From positions 1-64,000 of the forward strand of contig JAOTON010001143.1 of NCBI GenBank assembly GCA_034440635.1: 64,000 bases of DNA, written 5' to 3'. This DNA comes from Lepas anatifera. Lineage: Eukaryota; Arthropoda; Thecostraca; Lepadidae. Positions 10,948 to 20,423 of the stretch are shown piece by piece. The notes under the pieces were generated by a model. It was given only the letters and a program-made list of their open reading frames with translations, had not been told where the DNA came from and did no database searches. The translations under genes and the position numbers were made by a program. Positions within the stretch are counted from its first letter, which is position 1, and the number at the start of each line of letters is the position of its first letter.

Positions 10948-11724
10948 AGGGAGATACGCAAAAAAATATTATTGTGGTTTCTTGCTATTTGAAAAATCCG
11001 GATTACGAAACTGTCAATTATTTTTGTATCTTCGGCAAAATTTTGGGAGGCCACTCACTTATTATCGAAATAGGTTAATAATCCCGATAAAATGTTAAAA
11101 CCTTCACCCATCACTTACTTTTCGAAAACTATCTAAAGGTAAAAAGTAATGTTTTTTGTAATAGAAATGTATATTCTCATGTATTGGTATTTGAATTAAC
11201 TTTAAAAAGTCTTTGAAAATACAAAATGAATTAATACGCCCTAAAAAACGGAAAAAACATAATTACTCACGTCTTCAGCCGTTTCGTACCTCGGGTCTTG
11301 AGTAGTTTTCTGCTTCTACCCCAAGATGACGAAACTTTTGCGTCAGAAAGGTCACGTGACCCCCCTATGAGGTGACTGTACGTTCTGATCGGTCAATTGG
11401 GATTTCTTAAAAGTCCTATATTTTTGTTTTAATATTATTTTTGGCTGTAACTTTTTTAAAATAACTTTTTATTTAATAGTTTTAAACTTTCATGTCACTG
11501 CTTAGGAAAAATGGGACCGGTTTCTTAGAGAAATTGATAGCCGTAGCCGGGGGTAGGTCATTTACATCGATAAGAGGTGTACCGGTAAAGTCGTCTAGAA
11601 ATGTTGACTTTGAGAGAAACTTTAAGACATTTGCAAGTCGAATTCGCAAAAATGATAATGGGACTTCTGAAACAACTTTTTGTGACCTTTTGATCTAGCC
11701 AATAATTTTTTTGCGTATCTCCCT
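10948..11724. mobile_element. element B, copy 2
   Basis: This 777-bp element has ends AGGGAGATACGC and the exact complement GCGTATCTCCCT. It is flanked by the 4-bp duplication TGAA at 10944-10947 and 11725-11728. It is the inverted homologue of 8381-9455 without the hAT MITE. An open frame at 11492-11698 is not conserved in the other copy. Confidence 0.85.
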
Positions 11725-11729
11725 TGAAG

Positions 11730-11930
11730 CTGATCTGGGCCTCTTGAGTTGAGGAATTTCATCAGCAGCTCTAGGGCCCTGAGCTTAGCTGGTCACACTG
11801 AGGCTGATGAGGGCCCCTGGGCTGGTATGGGGCTCCTGGCCTGATTAAGTGCCTCCTGACTTGATCTGGCACCCCCGAGTTGATATGGTCCCCGAGCTGG
11901 TCGAAGTGCTGCCTAAGCACCCCTGATTAT
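11730..11930. repeat. degenerate GC-rich CTGAGCT/GGGGCCC repeat
   Basis: Short patch of the GGGCCCCTGAGCTGAGCTGG-like repeat that is much more extensive at 21775-22540, 25430-25843, 29934-30540 and 42000-43570. Confidence 0.6.
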
Positions 11931-12918
11931 ATAAATTGCTAATTATACTGATGGATTCTGGGGAGGGATGTGCTAAAAAGGCATGTGCCCCTGAGCTCAG
12001 AGAGCAGTCCCCTAAACCAGGATTTCTACTAATTAATCTAAATGAAGAACTAGTTTTTCACAATGTTCAGCCCTGTCACACCATCCCCACAAAACCACCA
12101 GCCTCTTTACCTTTTTTACTCTAAATGGGACTGATCCTCGAAAATATGGAACTTGATAAACGCGTTAAAAAGATATCTCTCAAATTATTCCGGCAGCAAA
12201 AATGGTCCAATGCCACTTTGCCACTCCTCCTCCTACACCCCTAGAGGGAGCCGCGGAACTTAATCCGCGTTCAACCAGGGCTCACTCGTCACGACAAAAC
12301 CAGTGGACATAACAAGTGAATTTTCGACTCCAATATATCTTAGCTTGCACATAGTGAGATATCACAGGCTCCGCTGATTTCTCTGATGTTAAGTACTTCC
12401 ATGAGTTGGCTGACTTGTCCTTAAATCTATCCAAAACAGTCATGTTTTGACTACTTTGATGAGATTGCGGTGAAATTTTCTTTTTCCGGTTTTAATCGAG
12501 CTTCCCTTCTCCACCAATGTTTGATTTGTATTTTTCTCGTACCAAAGGTACCCAAAAGTTAATATAATTTAAGATATAGTAAGTTTTTAGGTTACGTTAA
12601 AAAGCCACCTTTTACTCCTGGCGTGCCCCTCAAAGGTGATGTGCCCCCCATTCGGAAGTTCTGGCTGCGCCCCTGCTTGTCACCGAATAGTGCTGACGGA
12701 CCCAGGCCCCAAGTTCGGAACGGTGGGGGGAGGGGGGCAGCTAAGTCAATACTCTGGAGATAAAGCCTGACGCGGCTGCCCTGGAAGAATCTCTGTTAGT
12801 CTATGGAAACGTGCTACTTTCAGGAGTGGGACCTAAGCTATACTTCCACCACTGCCTGAGGCAGTGATCACGGTCACGAGTCACGGTCAGAGTTCACCCA
12901 CCTCCCAAAATGGTATTG
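11931..12918. other. unassigned sequence
   Basis: I see no supported gene. A motif near 12600-12680 (GGCGTGCCCCTCAAAGG ... GCTGCGCCCCTG) resembles the end of a hAT-like MITE, but no partner end was found. Confidence 0.4.
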
Positions 12919-13782
12919 TGTAGACCGGGGTCTTCGAATACGGCAGCTCTAAACTTGCAGTGTTGTATTGTTCCCCATACACACAGCCGACATCATATCC
13001 GGAAGGCACGGATGATTCCCGGAACTGGATAATAATGAGGATAAAGATGCCAAAGATGACAAGACGAAGCGACGACAAGACCAAGATGAAGATGTCAAGA
13101 CGACGATATCAAGACCACGACATCAAGACCACGATATCAAGACGCGTCCTGTACACGAAACACTGTCAGAACTAGGCAAGCCCCACAGGCAGCGTTATCA
13201 CTTCCGTAGCTGACTTTAATTACACTTTAAGTAAAAACAATTCCCCGCCCTGAAACCCTAACATCCATAGCCAACACTTGCCCATACACAAGCCAAAAAC
13301 CGTGCAAAAATATTTAACCGGTTAACCAACGATGAAATCCAATCAACACAGCTTTATCCAACAGTTAATCAGCGAGAAACGATGTAATTTCTCTGTAACC
13401 AAGTAACCTACCGTTTAGAGATCAGACGCGATGCTGTTTACACAAGAACCAAGGCAGGAATGGCGCCGCTCCCATTGTCTGGTTCGCGCCACAGCGCTGA
13501 GCGCGGGAACTGGCTCGGCCTCTCATTGGTTTGTGGACGCACATCACTAAGCCAGGAAAGTAATTAAAATCATACTAGAGATAAATTTAAGAGTGTTAAA
13601 CTACAAGTAAATAACAGTACAAAATTTAACTTACATTTCTGATAAAGTACTACGCGCCGACAATGATTAAAAAGTCTAGGGGTAAACATAGCTCCGCACC
13701 GAGATGCAAGAATCTCCGCGAATGACAAGAGGTGCAAATTTTACACAGTCGAAGGCGATCCACAGCGCCTGCACTCCCTACA
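12919..13782 (-). mobile_element. 3' LTR of Ty3/gypsy retrotransposon
   Basis: On the - strand this ~864-bp LTR begins TGTAGGGAGTG (13782 downward) and ends CCGGTCTACA at 12919, giving TGTAG...CTACA ends. It is immediately preceded on the - strand by a polypurine tract. The half nearest 12919 is repeated, apparently without difference, at 19908-20389. The base run outside the end is TATTG (12914-12918). A short open frame inside it (12960-13175) is not a gene; it occurs identically in both LTRs. Confidence 0.85.
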
Positions 13783-13797
13783 CTTCACCCCCTTATG
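13783..13797 (-). promoter_or_regulatory. polypurine tract (second-strand primer)
   Basis: Read on the - strand, AAGGGGGTGAAG abuts the LTR start TGTAG, the expected position and composition for the plus-strand priming tract of an LTR retrotransposon. A second purine run, AAGGGGG, lies just upstream near 13809-13816. Confidence 0.75.
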
Positions 13798-14153
13798 GAA
13801 AAAATACCCCCTTACCCGCATGACCTCAAGAAAACGTGATATCTGGACAGCAATGGGGCAGTGCACTGGCCCGACAGTCTGTTCACAGCGGCTCCAGCAC
13901 TAGTACAACAACGCAATCGAAAATCACACACATATACACACAGTCGCATTTTGGATATCCGTACTCCCTCGTTGGCTTCTGTTGTTTTAGGTAACGCTCG
14001 CCTCGATTCACCTTGAAGGCATAACAAATGCAGAAACCCTGGCCAGAATTTCAGCATTGTCCGCTATAACCAAATTTACAACTTAAGCAGCTAGCTAGGA
14101 ATTCGAATTAATCCGTACGCTACCTTACGTTAGTGTTAACAACAAAATACTGA
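13798..14153 (-). other. 3' untranslated region of the Ty3/gypsy element
   Basis: Non-coding stretch between the integrase stop and the polypurine tract. Confidence 0.6.
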
Positions 14154-15728
14154 TTAAAGATCTAACCGATCTGGAGGGACCCCTCGATTATCCCTTACTG
14201 AACGTCGGGGAAGTGGAATGGGAACATCAGCCATTTCCTGATCCACACTTGTGCCTGAAGGAACAGTCTGATTCGAACCCCCTTCGTCTCCCTGAGAAAC
14301 AGATGGACCACCCGGAACAAACGGCAGCGCAAAAGGATTGAACAACGACAGAAACGGAGCACGTGACTCCTCCGTGGTGTCTGCAGATTCAGCTGGTCGA
14401 CTAGTCTGACCATTCCACTGAGACCCGCTCGACTCACGGCACGAGTTGCGTCTGCCTGTCCCACCCTGAGGAGCTAGAGAAGCTCTTTCACCATGGCCCC
14501 TTCCCTCAACTGGAGCAGGGCCTGCCCCATCCTCACTGTCGCTCCCTACTCTGGGCTTTAATCTGTTGTGGTGTACCAGTAACGTGGATTTGGCACCATT
14601 CACCTTGATGCGATAGTTCATGTCGCCGATTTTTTCAATGACTACCGCCGGCTTCCATGGTCTGAGAAACTTGTAATAAGCCCCTCGGGGAACAACGCCC
14701 TTGTGCAAATAAACCTTGTCTCCTGGGGAGAAATCGAAATCATTTATCTTACGATCATAAGCGATCTTGTTCCTCCTGTGACTCAACCTAGAGTTCTCTA
14801 ATGCTACTTCATGCAAAGCCTTCAAATTGGCTCTGAGATGATCTAAATACTCTGTGATCGATCGGGTTCGACCTTTCACAGGTTCACTTAACTCTAACTG
14901 TACAGGAAGTCTTGGCTCCTTGCCAAACAGGGCACAATATGGTGAGACTCCGAGAGACTTGTGTATTTGCGACCTTAACCCCAGTAACAAGAGAGGTAGA
15001 TTCGTATCCCACTCTGCGTGCTGATGGTTGTCTAGAAACTTAGCTAACATGTTCAGCAACGTTCGGTTCGTGCGTTCCACTATCGAATTAGCCATCGGGT
15101 GAAATGCTGTGGTCTTTGACTTGTCTATACCTAGCAGTTTACATGTTGTTGTCATGACTTCCCCTATGAAATTCCCTTCTCTATCAGAATGTATACGCCT
15201 CGGACAGCCGAATCTCGAGACAAACTCGCGGACAAAAACGGTGGCAACCTCAGTCGCTTCCTGAGTTTTAAGAGGATATGCCTCTACCCAGCGAGAGTGA
15301 TGGTCCACGACGACGAGAATGTGCTTGTGACCACTAGGTGTCACTGGCAATGACGACAAAATATCCAAACCAACAACATCTAGCGGCTCCGATGCCAACA
15401 ACGCTCCCATAGACGCTCTGGGTGCGGGAACCGGTGCGTTCCGGGAACCGCAGTTCGGACAACTTTTACAAAATTTGACAATCTCAGCCAACATGCAAGG
15501 CCACCAAAACCTCAATCGAACCTGCTCAAATAATTTATCTGCAGCGAAATGGCCACCGGCAGGGCCAGAATGAAGCGATGTCAAAGCACCTGATGTCAGT
15601 GCACTTGGCAAAACGATCTGAAGCTGATCCGAGTCGAACGGTTTGCGGCGATAAAGCCGGTACAAAATACCCTCTATCAGTCGTAGGCGGGACCACTGAG
15701 AAAGGAATTTGCTGGCACTGGAGCTCAA
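14154..15728 (-). CDS. Ty3/gypsy integrase (C-terminal part of Pol)
   Basis: 524 codons of integrase, which inserts the cDNA copy into the host genome. An HHCC zinc-binding domain (H53, H60, C90, C93) is followed by the catalytic core with D122 (in VGLDIL), D182 (in HSDRE) and E218 (in SIVERTNR), giving an intact DD35E spacing. A GPY/F-like module (PGDKVYL ... GDMNYRIKV) lies around residues 335-390, then a polar, proline-rich tail. The frame opens at a TTG overlapping the stop of the RT/RNase H frame, in the -1 frame relative to it. In most family members integrase is continuous with RNase H, so this is either a one-base change in the preceding A-rich run or a recoding site. Confidence 0.93.
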   Translation of the reverse strand: MSSSASKFLSQWSRLRLIEGILYRLYRRKPFDSDQLQIVLPSALTSGALTSLHSGPAGGHFAADKLFEQVRLRFWWPCMLAEIVKFCKSCPNCGSRNAPVPAPRASMGALLASEPLDVVGLDILSSLPVTPSGHKHILVVVDHHSRWVEAYPLKTQEATEVATVFVREFVSRFGCPRRIHSDREGNFIGEVMTTTCKLLGIDKSKTTAFHPMANSIVERTNRTLLNMLAKFLDNHQHAEWDTNLPLLLLGLRSQIHKSLGVSPYCALFGKEPRLPVQLELSEPVKGRTRSITEYLDHLRANLKALHEVALENSRLSHRRNKIAYDRKINDFDFSPGDKVYLHKGVVPRGAYYKFLRPWKPAVVIEKIGDMNYRIKVNGAKSTLLVHHNRLKPRVGSDSEDGAGPAPVEGRGHGERASLAPQGGTGRRNSCRESSGSQWNGQTSRPAESADTTEESRAPFLSLFNPFALPFVPGGPSVSQGDEGGSNQTVPSGTSVDQEMADVPIPLPRRSVRDNRGVPPDRLDL

Positions 15729-18007
15729 AAGTTCTTTTTCTTTGGTTTGCGACCTGCTGACAGGTGTCTGGTGACCTCAGAAATGTCTGGGTCCTTCTCT
15801 TGTTCTGCTCTGATGTAACTGGTGGACCAGTCTGACGCGGTGACACGAAAAGTGTGAGCAGTGTCATCTGTCTGGCACGCTTTGTCAGCCACATCTGGAG
15901 GCCGACGACTGAGGGCATCAGGTACGACGTGCTCACGACCAGGCGTGTGCTCAATTGTGAAGCTAAACTGAGCCAAAATTTCAAACCAACGTGCGAGCAT
16001 GCCACAGGGATTTTTAAAATTCAGAAGCCACTGAAGGCTGGCATGATCAGTTCTCACGATGAACTTCCGACCCAACAGGTAAGGAGAAAACTTCTGAACA
16101 AATAAAACCACTGCCAAAAGTTCTCGCTTTGTTGCCCCGTAGTTTGACTGTGCCTTGGAAAATTTATGACTACCATACGCTATGACTTTCTCTTCCTCGC
16201 CCACTTGCTGTTTTAAAACAGCGCCAGCTGACTCAAGGGAAGCGTCCGTCTCCAAAATAAAGGATCCAGCGTCGGGACTAAAATCTGGGACTGTGAGCAC
16301 AGGTGCCTCTGAAAGTGCTCGGCGGAGTCTGTCAAAAGCGAGCTGGGCCTCCTCGGACCACTGAAACTTTACGTCTTTGTGCAACAGCTTCATCAATGGG
16401 GCCGCAATGAGAGCGTAATCCTTGATATGTTTGCGCATGAAGCTAGCCAAACCCAAGAACGAATGCAGCTGACGCGCAGTACGCGGAATCGGCCAATTGC
16501 GAACCTTCTCAACTTTCTCAGGATCCACGGCAACTCCTTCCTCGGAGATGATGTGTCCCAAGAATTTCACACTCTTTTGGAACAAGGAGCACTTCTTTAA
16601 GTTGATCGACAACCCAGCCTGCTGCAACCGGTCAAGAACGAGATCCAACTTCTCGGAAAGTTTGTCGAATGTCTCTGCACCTAAGATGAGATCATCAAAA
16701 AAGTTGAAAGCTGTGGCGGGTGGGAGACCTCTTAGGACCAGATCGAGTAGCCTGGCGCACGTAGCAGGAGCTCCTGAAGCACCGAGTGGACACCTGACAT
16801 GCGCATACGTCCCAAAAGGAGTAACAATTGTAGTTTTCGGCACGTCTTTGTCTGCAACTTTGATTTGGAAGTAGCATTGTTTCAAATCTAGCACACAAAA
16901 CAGTTTACAACCTCCTAGCGAATCCAATACTGAATCCATACGTGGAATCTGAAACGACGGAACTTTCGTGGCAGCATTAACCTTACGAAGATCGGCGCAA
17001 ATTCTAACCCAACCATCTTTCTTAGTGACTACACAAATCGGTGACCCCCAAGAGCTGAAAGTCTCCACGAGAATTCCCTTCTCAACCATGTCGTCCAACT
17101 CAGCCTTGACCTTGTCCTGCAGAAACGGAGGAATTCTGCGCGCTGCTGACCTGATCGGGGAACAATCACCTGTGTCAATTTCATGTTCTATAAGGCCAGT
17201 AAAACCTAACCTGCCATCCAGCACTGAATCGTATTTTGACAGAAGTTCAAGAACGGCCTGTTTTTGAGATTCAGAAAGCTCACTTGATGACAAGTCAACT
17301 TCATCCAGCCATGAATGAGATTTTAGATGAGAAGAAGGTTGGCACTCCGCCACTCCTACCTCCAGCTGACCTAACTCAGACCGCTTAGGTAGCGTCAAAT
17401 GATCAGAAGAGATGTTTCTGACAACAAAAGGTACTGACTGTCCCTCGACATTAACCATAGCCGGAACAAACTCTAGACCAGGAATATCCAAAGTGGGTTC
17501 AAACATCGCCGGGCCATGAACGTCATTATTGGGTACAAATCCGGGCAAACTAAGTTCTTGTCCAGGTGGAACAGAAACGTCGCGCTGCAGCATTACCTTG
17601 CCCACCGAAATAACTGAAGCAGACACTGAACGAACCGCACGAGTTGGAGTGAGAACTAATCGACCTTCCGAAATGTCTACAACACAGGGACACTCCGACA
17701 AAAACTCTAATCCTAAAAGAACGGGAATGTCGATGTCGTTGGTGATATAGAATGGAATCACTTTAGTCTGCCCTCCTAGTTGAAGCGAAATTTTTGCTTT
17801 TCCTAACAAAGGCAAAGGATCCTGTGTTGCTGTCCTCGCTTGTGTCGAAGTCTTGAGCAGAATGGGCGGATGTGGGAGAACATCAAACACAGATTTACTC
17901 ACCAAATTAATGGCACTACCGGTATCGAGTAAGCATGAGCAGTTGGCCCCTCCCAAAACCGCATCAAAAGTCATGTCCTTGCGTAACGGAATGGCATTGA
18001 CATTCAC
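15725..18007 (-). CDS. Ty3/gypsy protease-reverse transcriptase-RNase H
   Basis: 760 codons. An aspartic protease has its active site LLDTGS at residues 26-31. The reverse transcriptase follows; its catalytic box reads NFFDDL around residue 435, with F in place of the usual Y of YxDD. RNase H begins near residue 585 (LETDAS) and ends about residue 700 (PGREHVVPDALSRRP). The first in-frame codon used is a GTG after the Gag stop, but the frame stays open upstream and overlaps Gag in the +1 frame, so Pol is probably made by recoding from Gag. It ends in a lysine-rich segment at an A-rich run, where the integrase frame takes over. Confidence 0.95.
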   Translation of the reverse strand: MNVNAIPLRKDMTFDAVLGGANCSCLLDTGSAINLVSKSVFDVLPHPPILLKTSTQARTATQDPLPLLGKAKISLQLGGQTKVIPFYITNDIDIPVLLGLEFLSECPCVVDISEGRLVLTPTRAVRSVSASVISVGKVMLQRDVSVPPGQELSLPGFVPNNDVHGPAMFEPTLDIPGLEFVPAMVNVEGQSVPFVVRNISSDHLTLPKRSELGQLEVGVAECQPSSHLKSHSWLDEVDLSSSELSESQKQAVLELLSKYDSVLDGRLGFTGLIEHEIDTGDCSPIRSAARRIPPFLQDKVKAELDDMVEKGILVETFSSWGSPICVVTKKDGWVRICADLRKVNAATKVPSFQIPRMDSVLDSLGGCKLFCVLDLKQCYFQIKVADKDVPKTTIVTPFGTYAHVRCPLGASGAPATCARLLDLVLRGLPPATAFNFFDDLILGAETFDKLSEKLDLVLDRLQQAGLSINLKKCSLFQKSVKFLGHIISEEGVAVDPEKVEKVRNWPIPRTARQLHSFLGLASFMRKHIKDYALIAAPLMKLLHKDVKFQWSEEAQLAFDRLRRALSEAPVLTVPDFSPDAGSFILETDASLESAGAVLKQQVGEEEKVIAYGSHKFSKAQSNYGATKRELLAVVLFVQKFSPYLLGRKFIVRTDHASLQWLLNFKNPCGMLARWFEILAQFSFTIEHTPGREHVVPDALSRRPPDVADKACQTDDTAHTFRVTASDWSTSYIRAEQEKDPDISEVTRHLSAGRKPKKKNF

Positions 18008-18062
18008 TGGGGACTGGTTGCCCCTCGGGTCTGATGGACCGGAGCCTGTGTTACCTGAGTGC

Positions 18063-18910
18063 TTACCGCTCCCCCTGACTGTGAGCGTTCCCTCGAGGAG
18101 GTGGCATCCCTGGACCGGGGTGTCGAGACATTCCCGGGGTGAACTGGGGTCTCACCGGCGGGATGCTGGCACCGGGACCCCGTGGGCTGTTTCCCGCCTT
18201 GCACTGACGAGCCAAATGACCGGCCGCCCCACACCGGTAGCAAGTTGCAAACCGGTGGCGACACACTGAACGGAGGTGCCCTGGATTCCCACAACAGAAG
18301 CACGTTTTACCCGATGTCGGCCCCTCCAACTTCGCTAGTTTGTCCTCCAGTTCCGCTACACGCTTGCGCAACTGATCTGTCTCTGTATCCACGTGCCTGA
18401 CTGTCTGAGCTCTGTTCAATTTCTCCGCGCAACACAAGTTCCTTACTAAAGCAACCGCTGCCTCAAAAGTAGTGACCCCCTCAGACACTAGACGCGTTTG
18501 AAATGTGGCTGGCATGGCCTGCAAGAAGTAGTTGAACAGAAGTCCTGGAGAATCACCATCGGGAAAGGCCTGACTGGTGAGTCGCTTCAATTGGATGACA
18601 AATCCCTCCAAGTCGGTGCCCGGAATAAACTTCAAGCGCCTTAAAGCCACTTGAGCTTCAACCACGCCACGGGAAGGGAAAGCCTGTCTTAATCCCTCTG
18701 AAGCTGTACTGAACTCCTTCTTTTGCTCCTCTGATAAACAGTCGTAGGCGTCCCTGGCCAAACCCGATAGACACAAGGGAAGAAGAGAAGCTTGTTTTGA
18801 CTCATCCCAATTCTGAAGTGAACTGAACAGCTTGAAATCCTCCAAAATCTAGTAACAGACCCTGAACCCGAAAACGTGGGGTACGATAGTGACAGACGTG
18901 GCTGCGCCAT
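18063..18910 (-). CDS. Ty3/gypsy Gag (N-terminal frame break)
   Basis: The main frame (18063-18845, 260 codons) is a retrotransposon Gag. It has a helical capsid-like region, a short coiled segment (residues ~155-175) and two zinc knuckles of CX2CX4HX4C spacing (CFCCGNPGHLRSVC and CYRCGAAGHLARQC, residues ~181-215). The natural start is probably the ATG at 18910-18908. Its frame gives a typical N-terminus (MAQPRLSLSYPTFSG) but differs from the main frame, which has a stop just upstream of 18845. A small indel near 18850 therefore separates the start from the body. Confidence 0.88.
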
Positions 18911-19257
18911 GACTATGTTAAATATCAACTCACAATTAAATTCAACCCGAATTCAGAAAAGAACCAGAGGCATACAGTGGCTCACTCCGATCGCCCACGA
19001 GCTTACACGACCGGCAACCCCTCCCCCTCGTTGAAACCCTAGCTATATTTGGAACCACGACCAAATATAGATTCCTGGCTTGGTGCTGTATCTAGGTTAA
19101 ATCCAACCCCCACTAATACCTCCCACACAACGTGAAATGTAGAATAAGACCAACTACACACAGAAAAAATGACACAAGTTTTAAGCGTTGAAGTCCAATA
19201 TCTGGTAAGTACTCACGACCGGAGAAAACCTAGGAAGCGTCCTCTGCTGTTCCTGAC

Positions 19258-19525
19258 CTTCGCGTGCCCTCACACCACTGCCTGACTCCTCTCTACCCAC
19301 TGCACTGACTTCCTCCTCACTGCACTCTGCTGACTCCCTCTCCCCTCACTGCACTCTGCTGACTCCCTCTCTCTCCTCGCTGTAATCTGCTGACTCCTCT
19401 CTCCTCGCTGTACTCTGCTGACTCCCTCTCTCCTCGCTGCACTCTGCTGACTCCCTCTCCCTCCTCACTGCACTCTGCTGACTCCCTCTCCTCACTGCAC
19501 TCTGCTGACTCCCTCTCTCCTCAGC
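19258..19525. repeat. leader minisatellite (CTGCACTCTGCTGACTCCCTC)
   Basis: About eight units of 30-38 bases built on CACTGCACTCTGCTGACTCC plus a CTCTCTCCTC spacer of variable length. It lies in the 5' leader of the LTR retrotransposon. Variable tandem repeats are known in the untranslated regions of several LTR elements; whether this one acts as a promoter or packaging signal is not shown. Confidence 0.85.
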
Positions 19526-19670
19526 ACATCACTGCCCGTCCCCACAGCCCCCACACAAATAATTGCAAGTTCCACGTCGCCGCAACGTTGCCATGGCAAC
19601 CGCCGACCGGTGAGCACCGCTCATGGCGCGAGGTGGTAGACGGGCAATTCCCGATGACTGGCCGATCGAA

Positions 19671-19854
19671 GGGGGCGCGGTAGTGGAGTGGTCAGCGTAG
19701 CTGGCTTCCACGCAGCCGACCCGGGTTCAAGGCCCGGCGGCTTCCCTGAACAAGGAGCAAGCTGGCTCCCGAGAAACCCTTCCAACAGGGAGAGAGTTGG
19801 CGACGCCATATGACCCTGGCAGTTGGTGCGTCGATAAGCCCCAATAATTATTAT
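19671..19854 (+). mobile_element. tRNA-derived SINE, copy 2 (11-bp TSD)
   Basis: This 184-bp SINE is inserted in the retrotransposon leader. The tRNA-like head has A box TAGTGGAGTGGTCAGCG and B box GGGTTCAAGGCC. The body has GAGAAACCCTTCCAACAGGG, GTTGGCGACGCCATA and CCCTGGCAGTTGGTGCGTCG, and the tail is CCCCAATAATTATTAT. It is flanked by an exact 11-bp duplication, GGCCGATCGAA, at 19660-19670 and 19855-19865, marking precise target-primed insertion. It is the best-preserved of the three copies. Confidence 0.92.
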
Positions 19855-19887
19855 GGCCGATCGAATATGAATAGGCGTTGCCAAGAT

Positions 19888-19905
19888 GAGTTTCCGCTGT
19901 CACCA
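19888..19905 (-). promoter_or_regulatory. putative primer-binding site
   Basis: On the - strand the LTR end CTACA is followed by TT and then TGGTGACAGCGGAAACTC. A TGG start two bases inside the LTR is the usual layout for annealing the CCA end of a tRNA. I could not match the following bases confidently to a particular tRNA. Confidence 0.6.
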
Positions 19906-19907
19906 AA

Positions 19908-20389
19908 TGTAGACCGGGGTCTTCGAATACGGCAGCTCTAAACTTGCAGTGTTGTATTGTTCCCCATACACACAGCCGACATCATATCCGGAAGGCACGG
20001 ATGATTCCCGGAACTGGATAATAATGAGGATAAAGATGCCAAAGATGACAAGACGAAGCGACGACAAGACCAAGATGAAGATGTCAAGACGACGATATCA
20101 AGACCACGACATCAAGACCACGATATCAAGACGCGTCCTGTACACGAAACACTGTCAGAACTAGGCAAGCCCCACAGGCAGCGTTATCACTTCCGTAGCT
20201 GACTTTAATTACACTTTAAGTAAAAACAATTCCCCGCCCTGAAACCCTAACATCCATAGCCAACACTTGCCCATACACAAGCCAAAAACCGTGCAAAAAT
20301 ATTTAACCGGTTAACCAACGATGAAATCCAATCAACACAGCTTTATCCAACAGTTAATCAGCGAGAAACGATGTAATTTCTCTGTAACC
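19908..20389 (-). mobile_element. truncated 5' LTR of the Ty3/gypsy element
   Basis: 482 bases apparently identical, with no gaps, to 12919-13400 of the 3' LTR. The remaining ~382 bases of the full LTR (equivalent to 13401-13782, the U3 side carrying the start TGTAGGGAG) are absent; after CTCTGTAACC the sequence becomes an unrelated palindrome. The element therefore probably lacks its own promoter end, and no flanking duplication can be tested. Confidence 0.85.
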
Positions 20390-20423
20390 CCTCCTATTAT
20401 ATTTCACAAGCTAATAGGAGGGG
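20388..20423. repeat. perfect-stem hairpin at the LTR break
   Basis: CCCCTCCTATTA and its exact complement TAATAGGAGGGG enclose a 12-base loop. It sits exactly where the 5' LTR is cut off. Confidence 0.8.

Larger units (their letters stand above)
18911..19907 (-). other. 5' leader of the Ty3/gypsy element
   Basis: The untranslated leader lies between the primer-binding site and Gag. It holds a tandem repeat (19258-19525) and a SINE insertion (19671-19854), annotated separately. No coding sequence is evident. Confidence 0.65.

Noticed and set aside
12960..13175. 71-codon frame occurring twice (also 19949-20164)
   Set aside because: It lies in the LTR and is duplicated for that reason; its strand is opposite to the element.
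14195..14464. Second - strand frame overlapping the integrase tail
   Set aside because: Alternate-frame reading of the integrase C-terminal region with no independent evidence.
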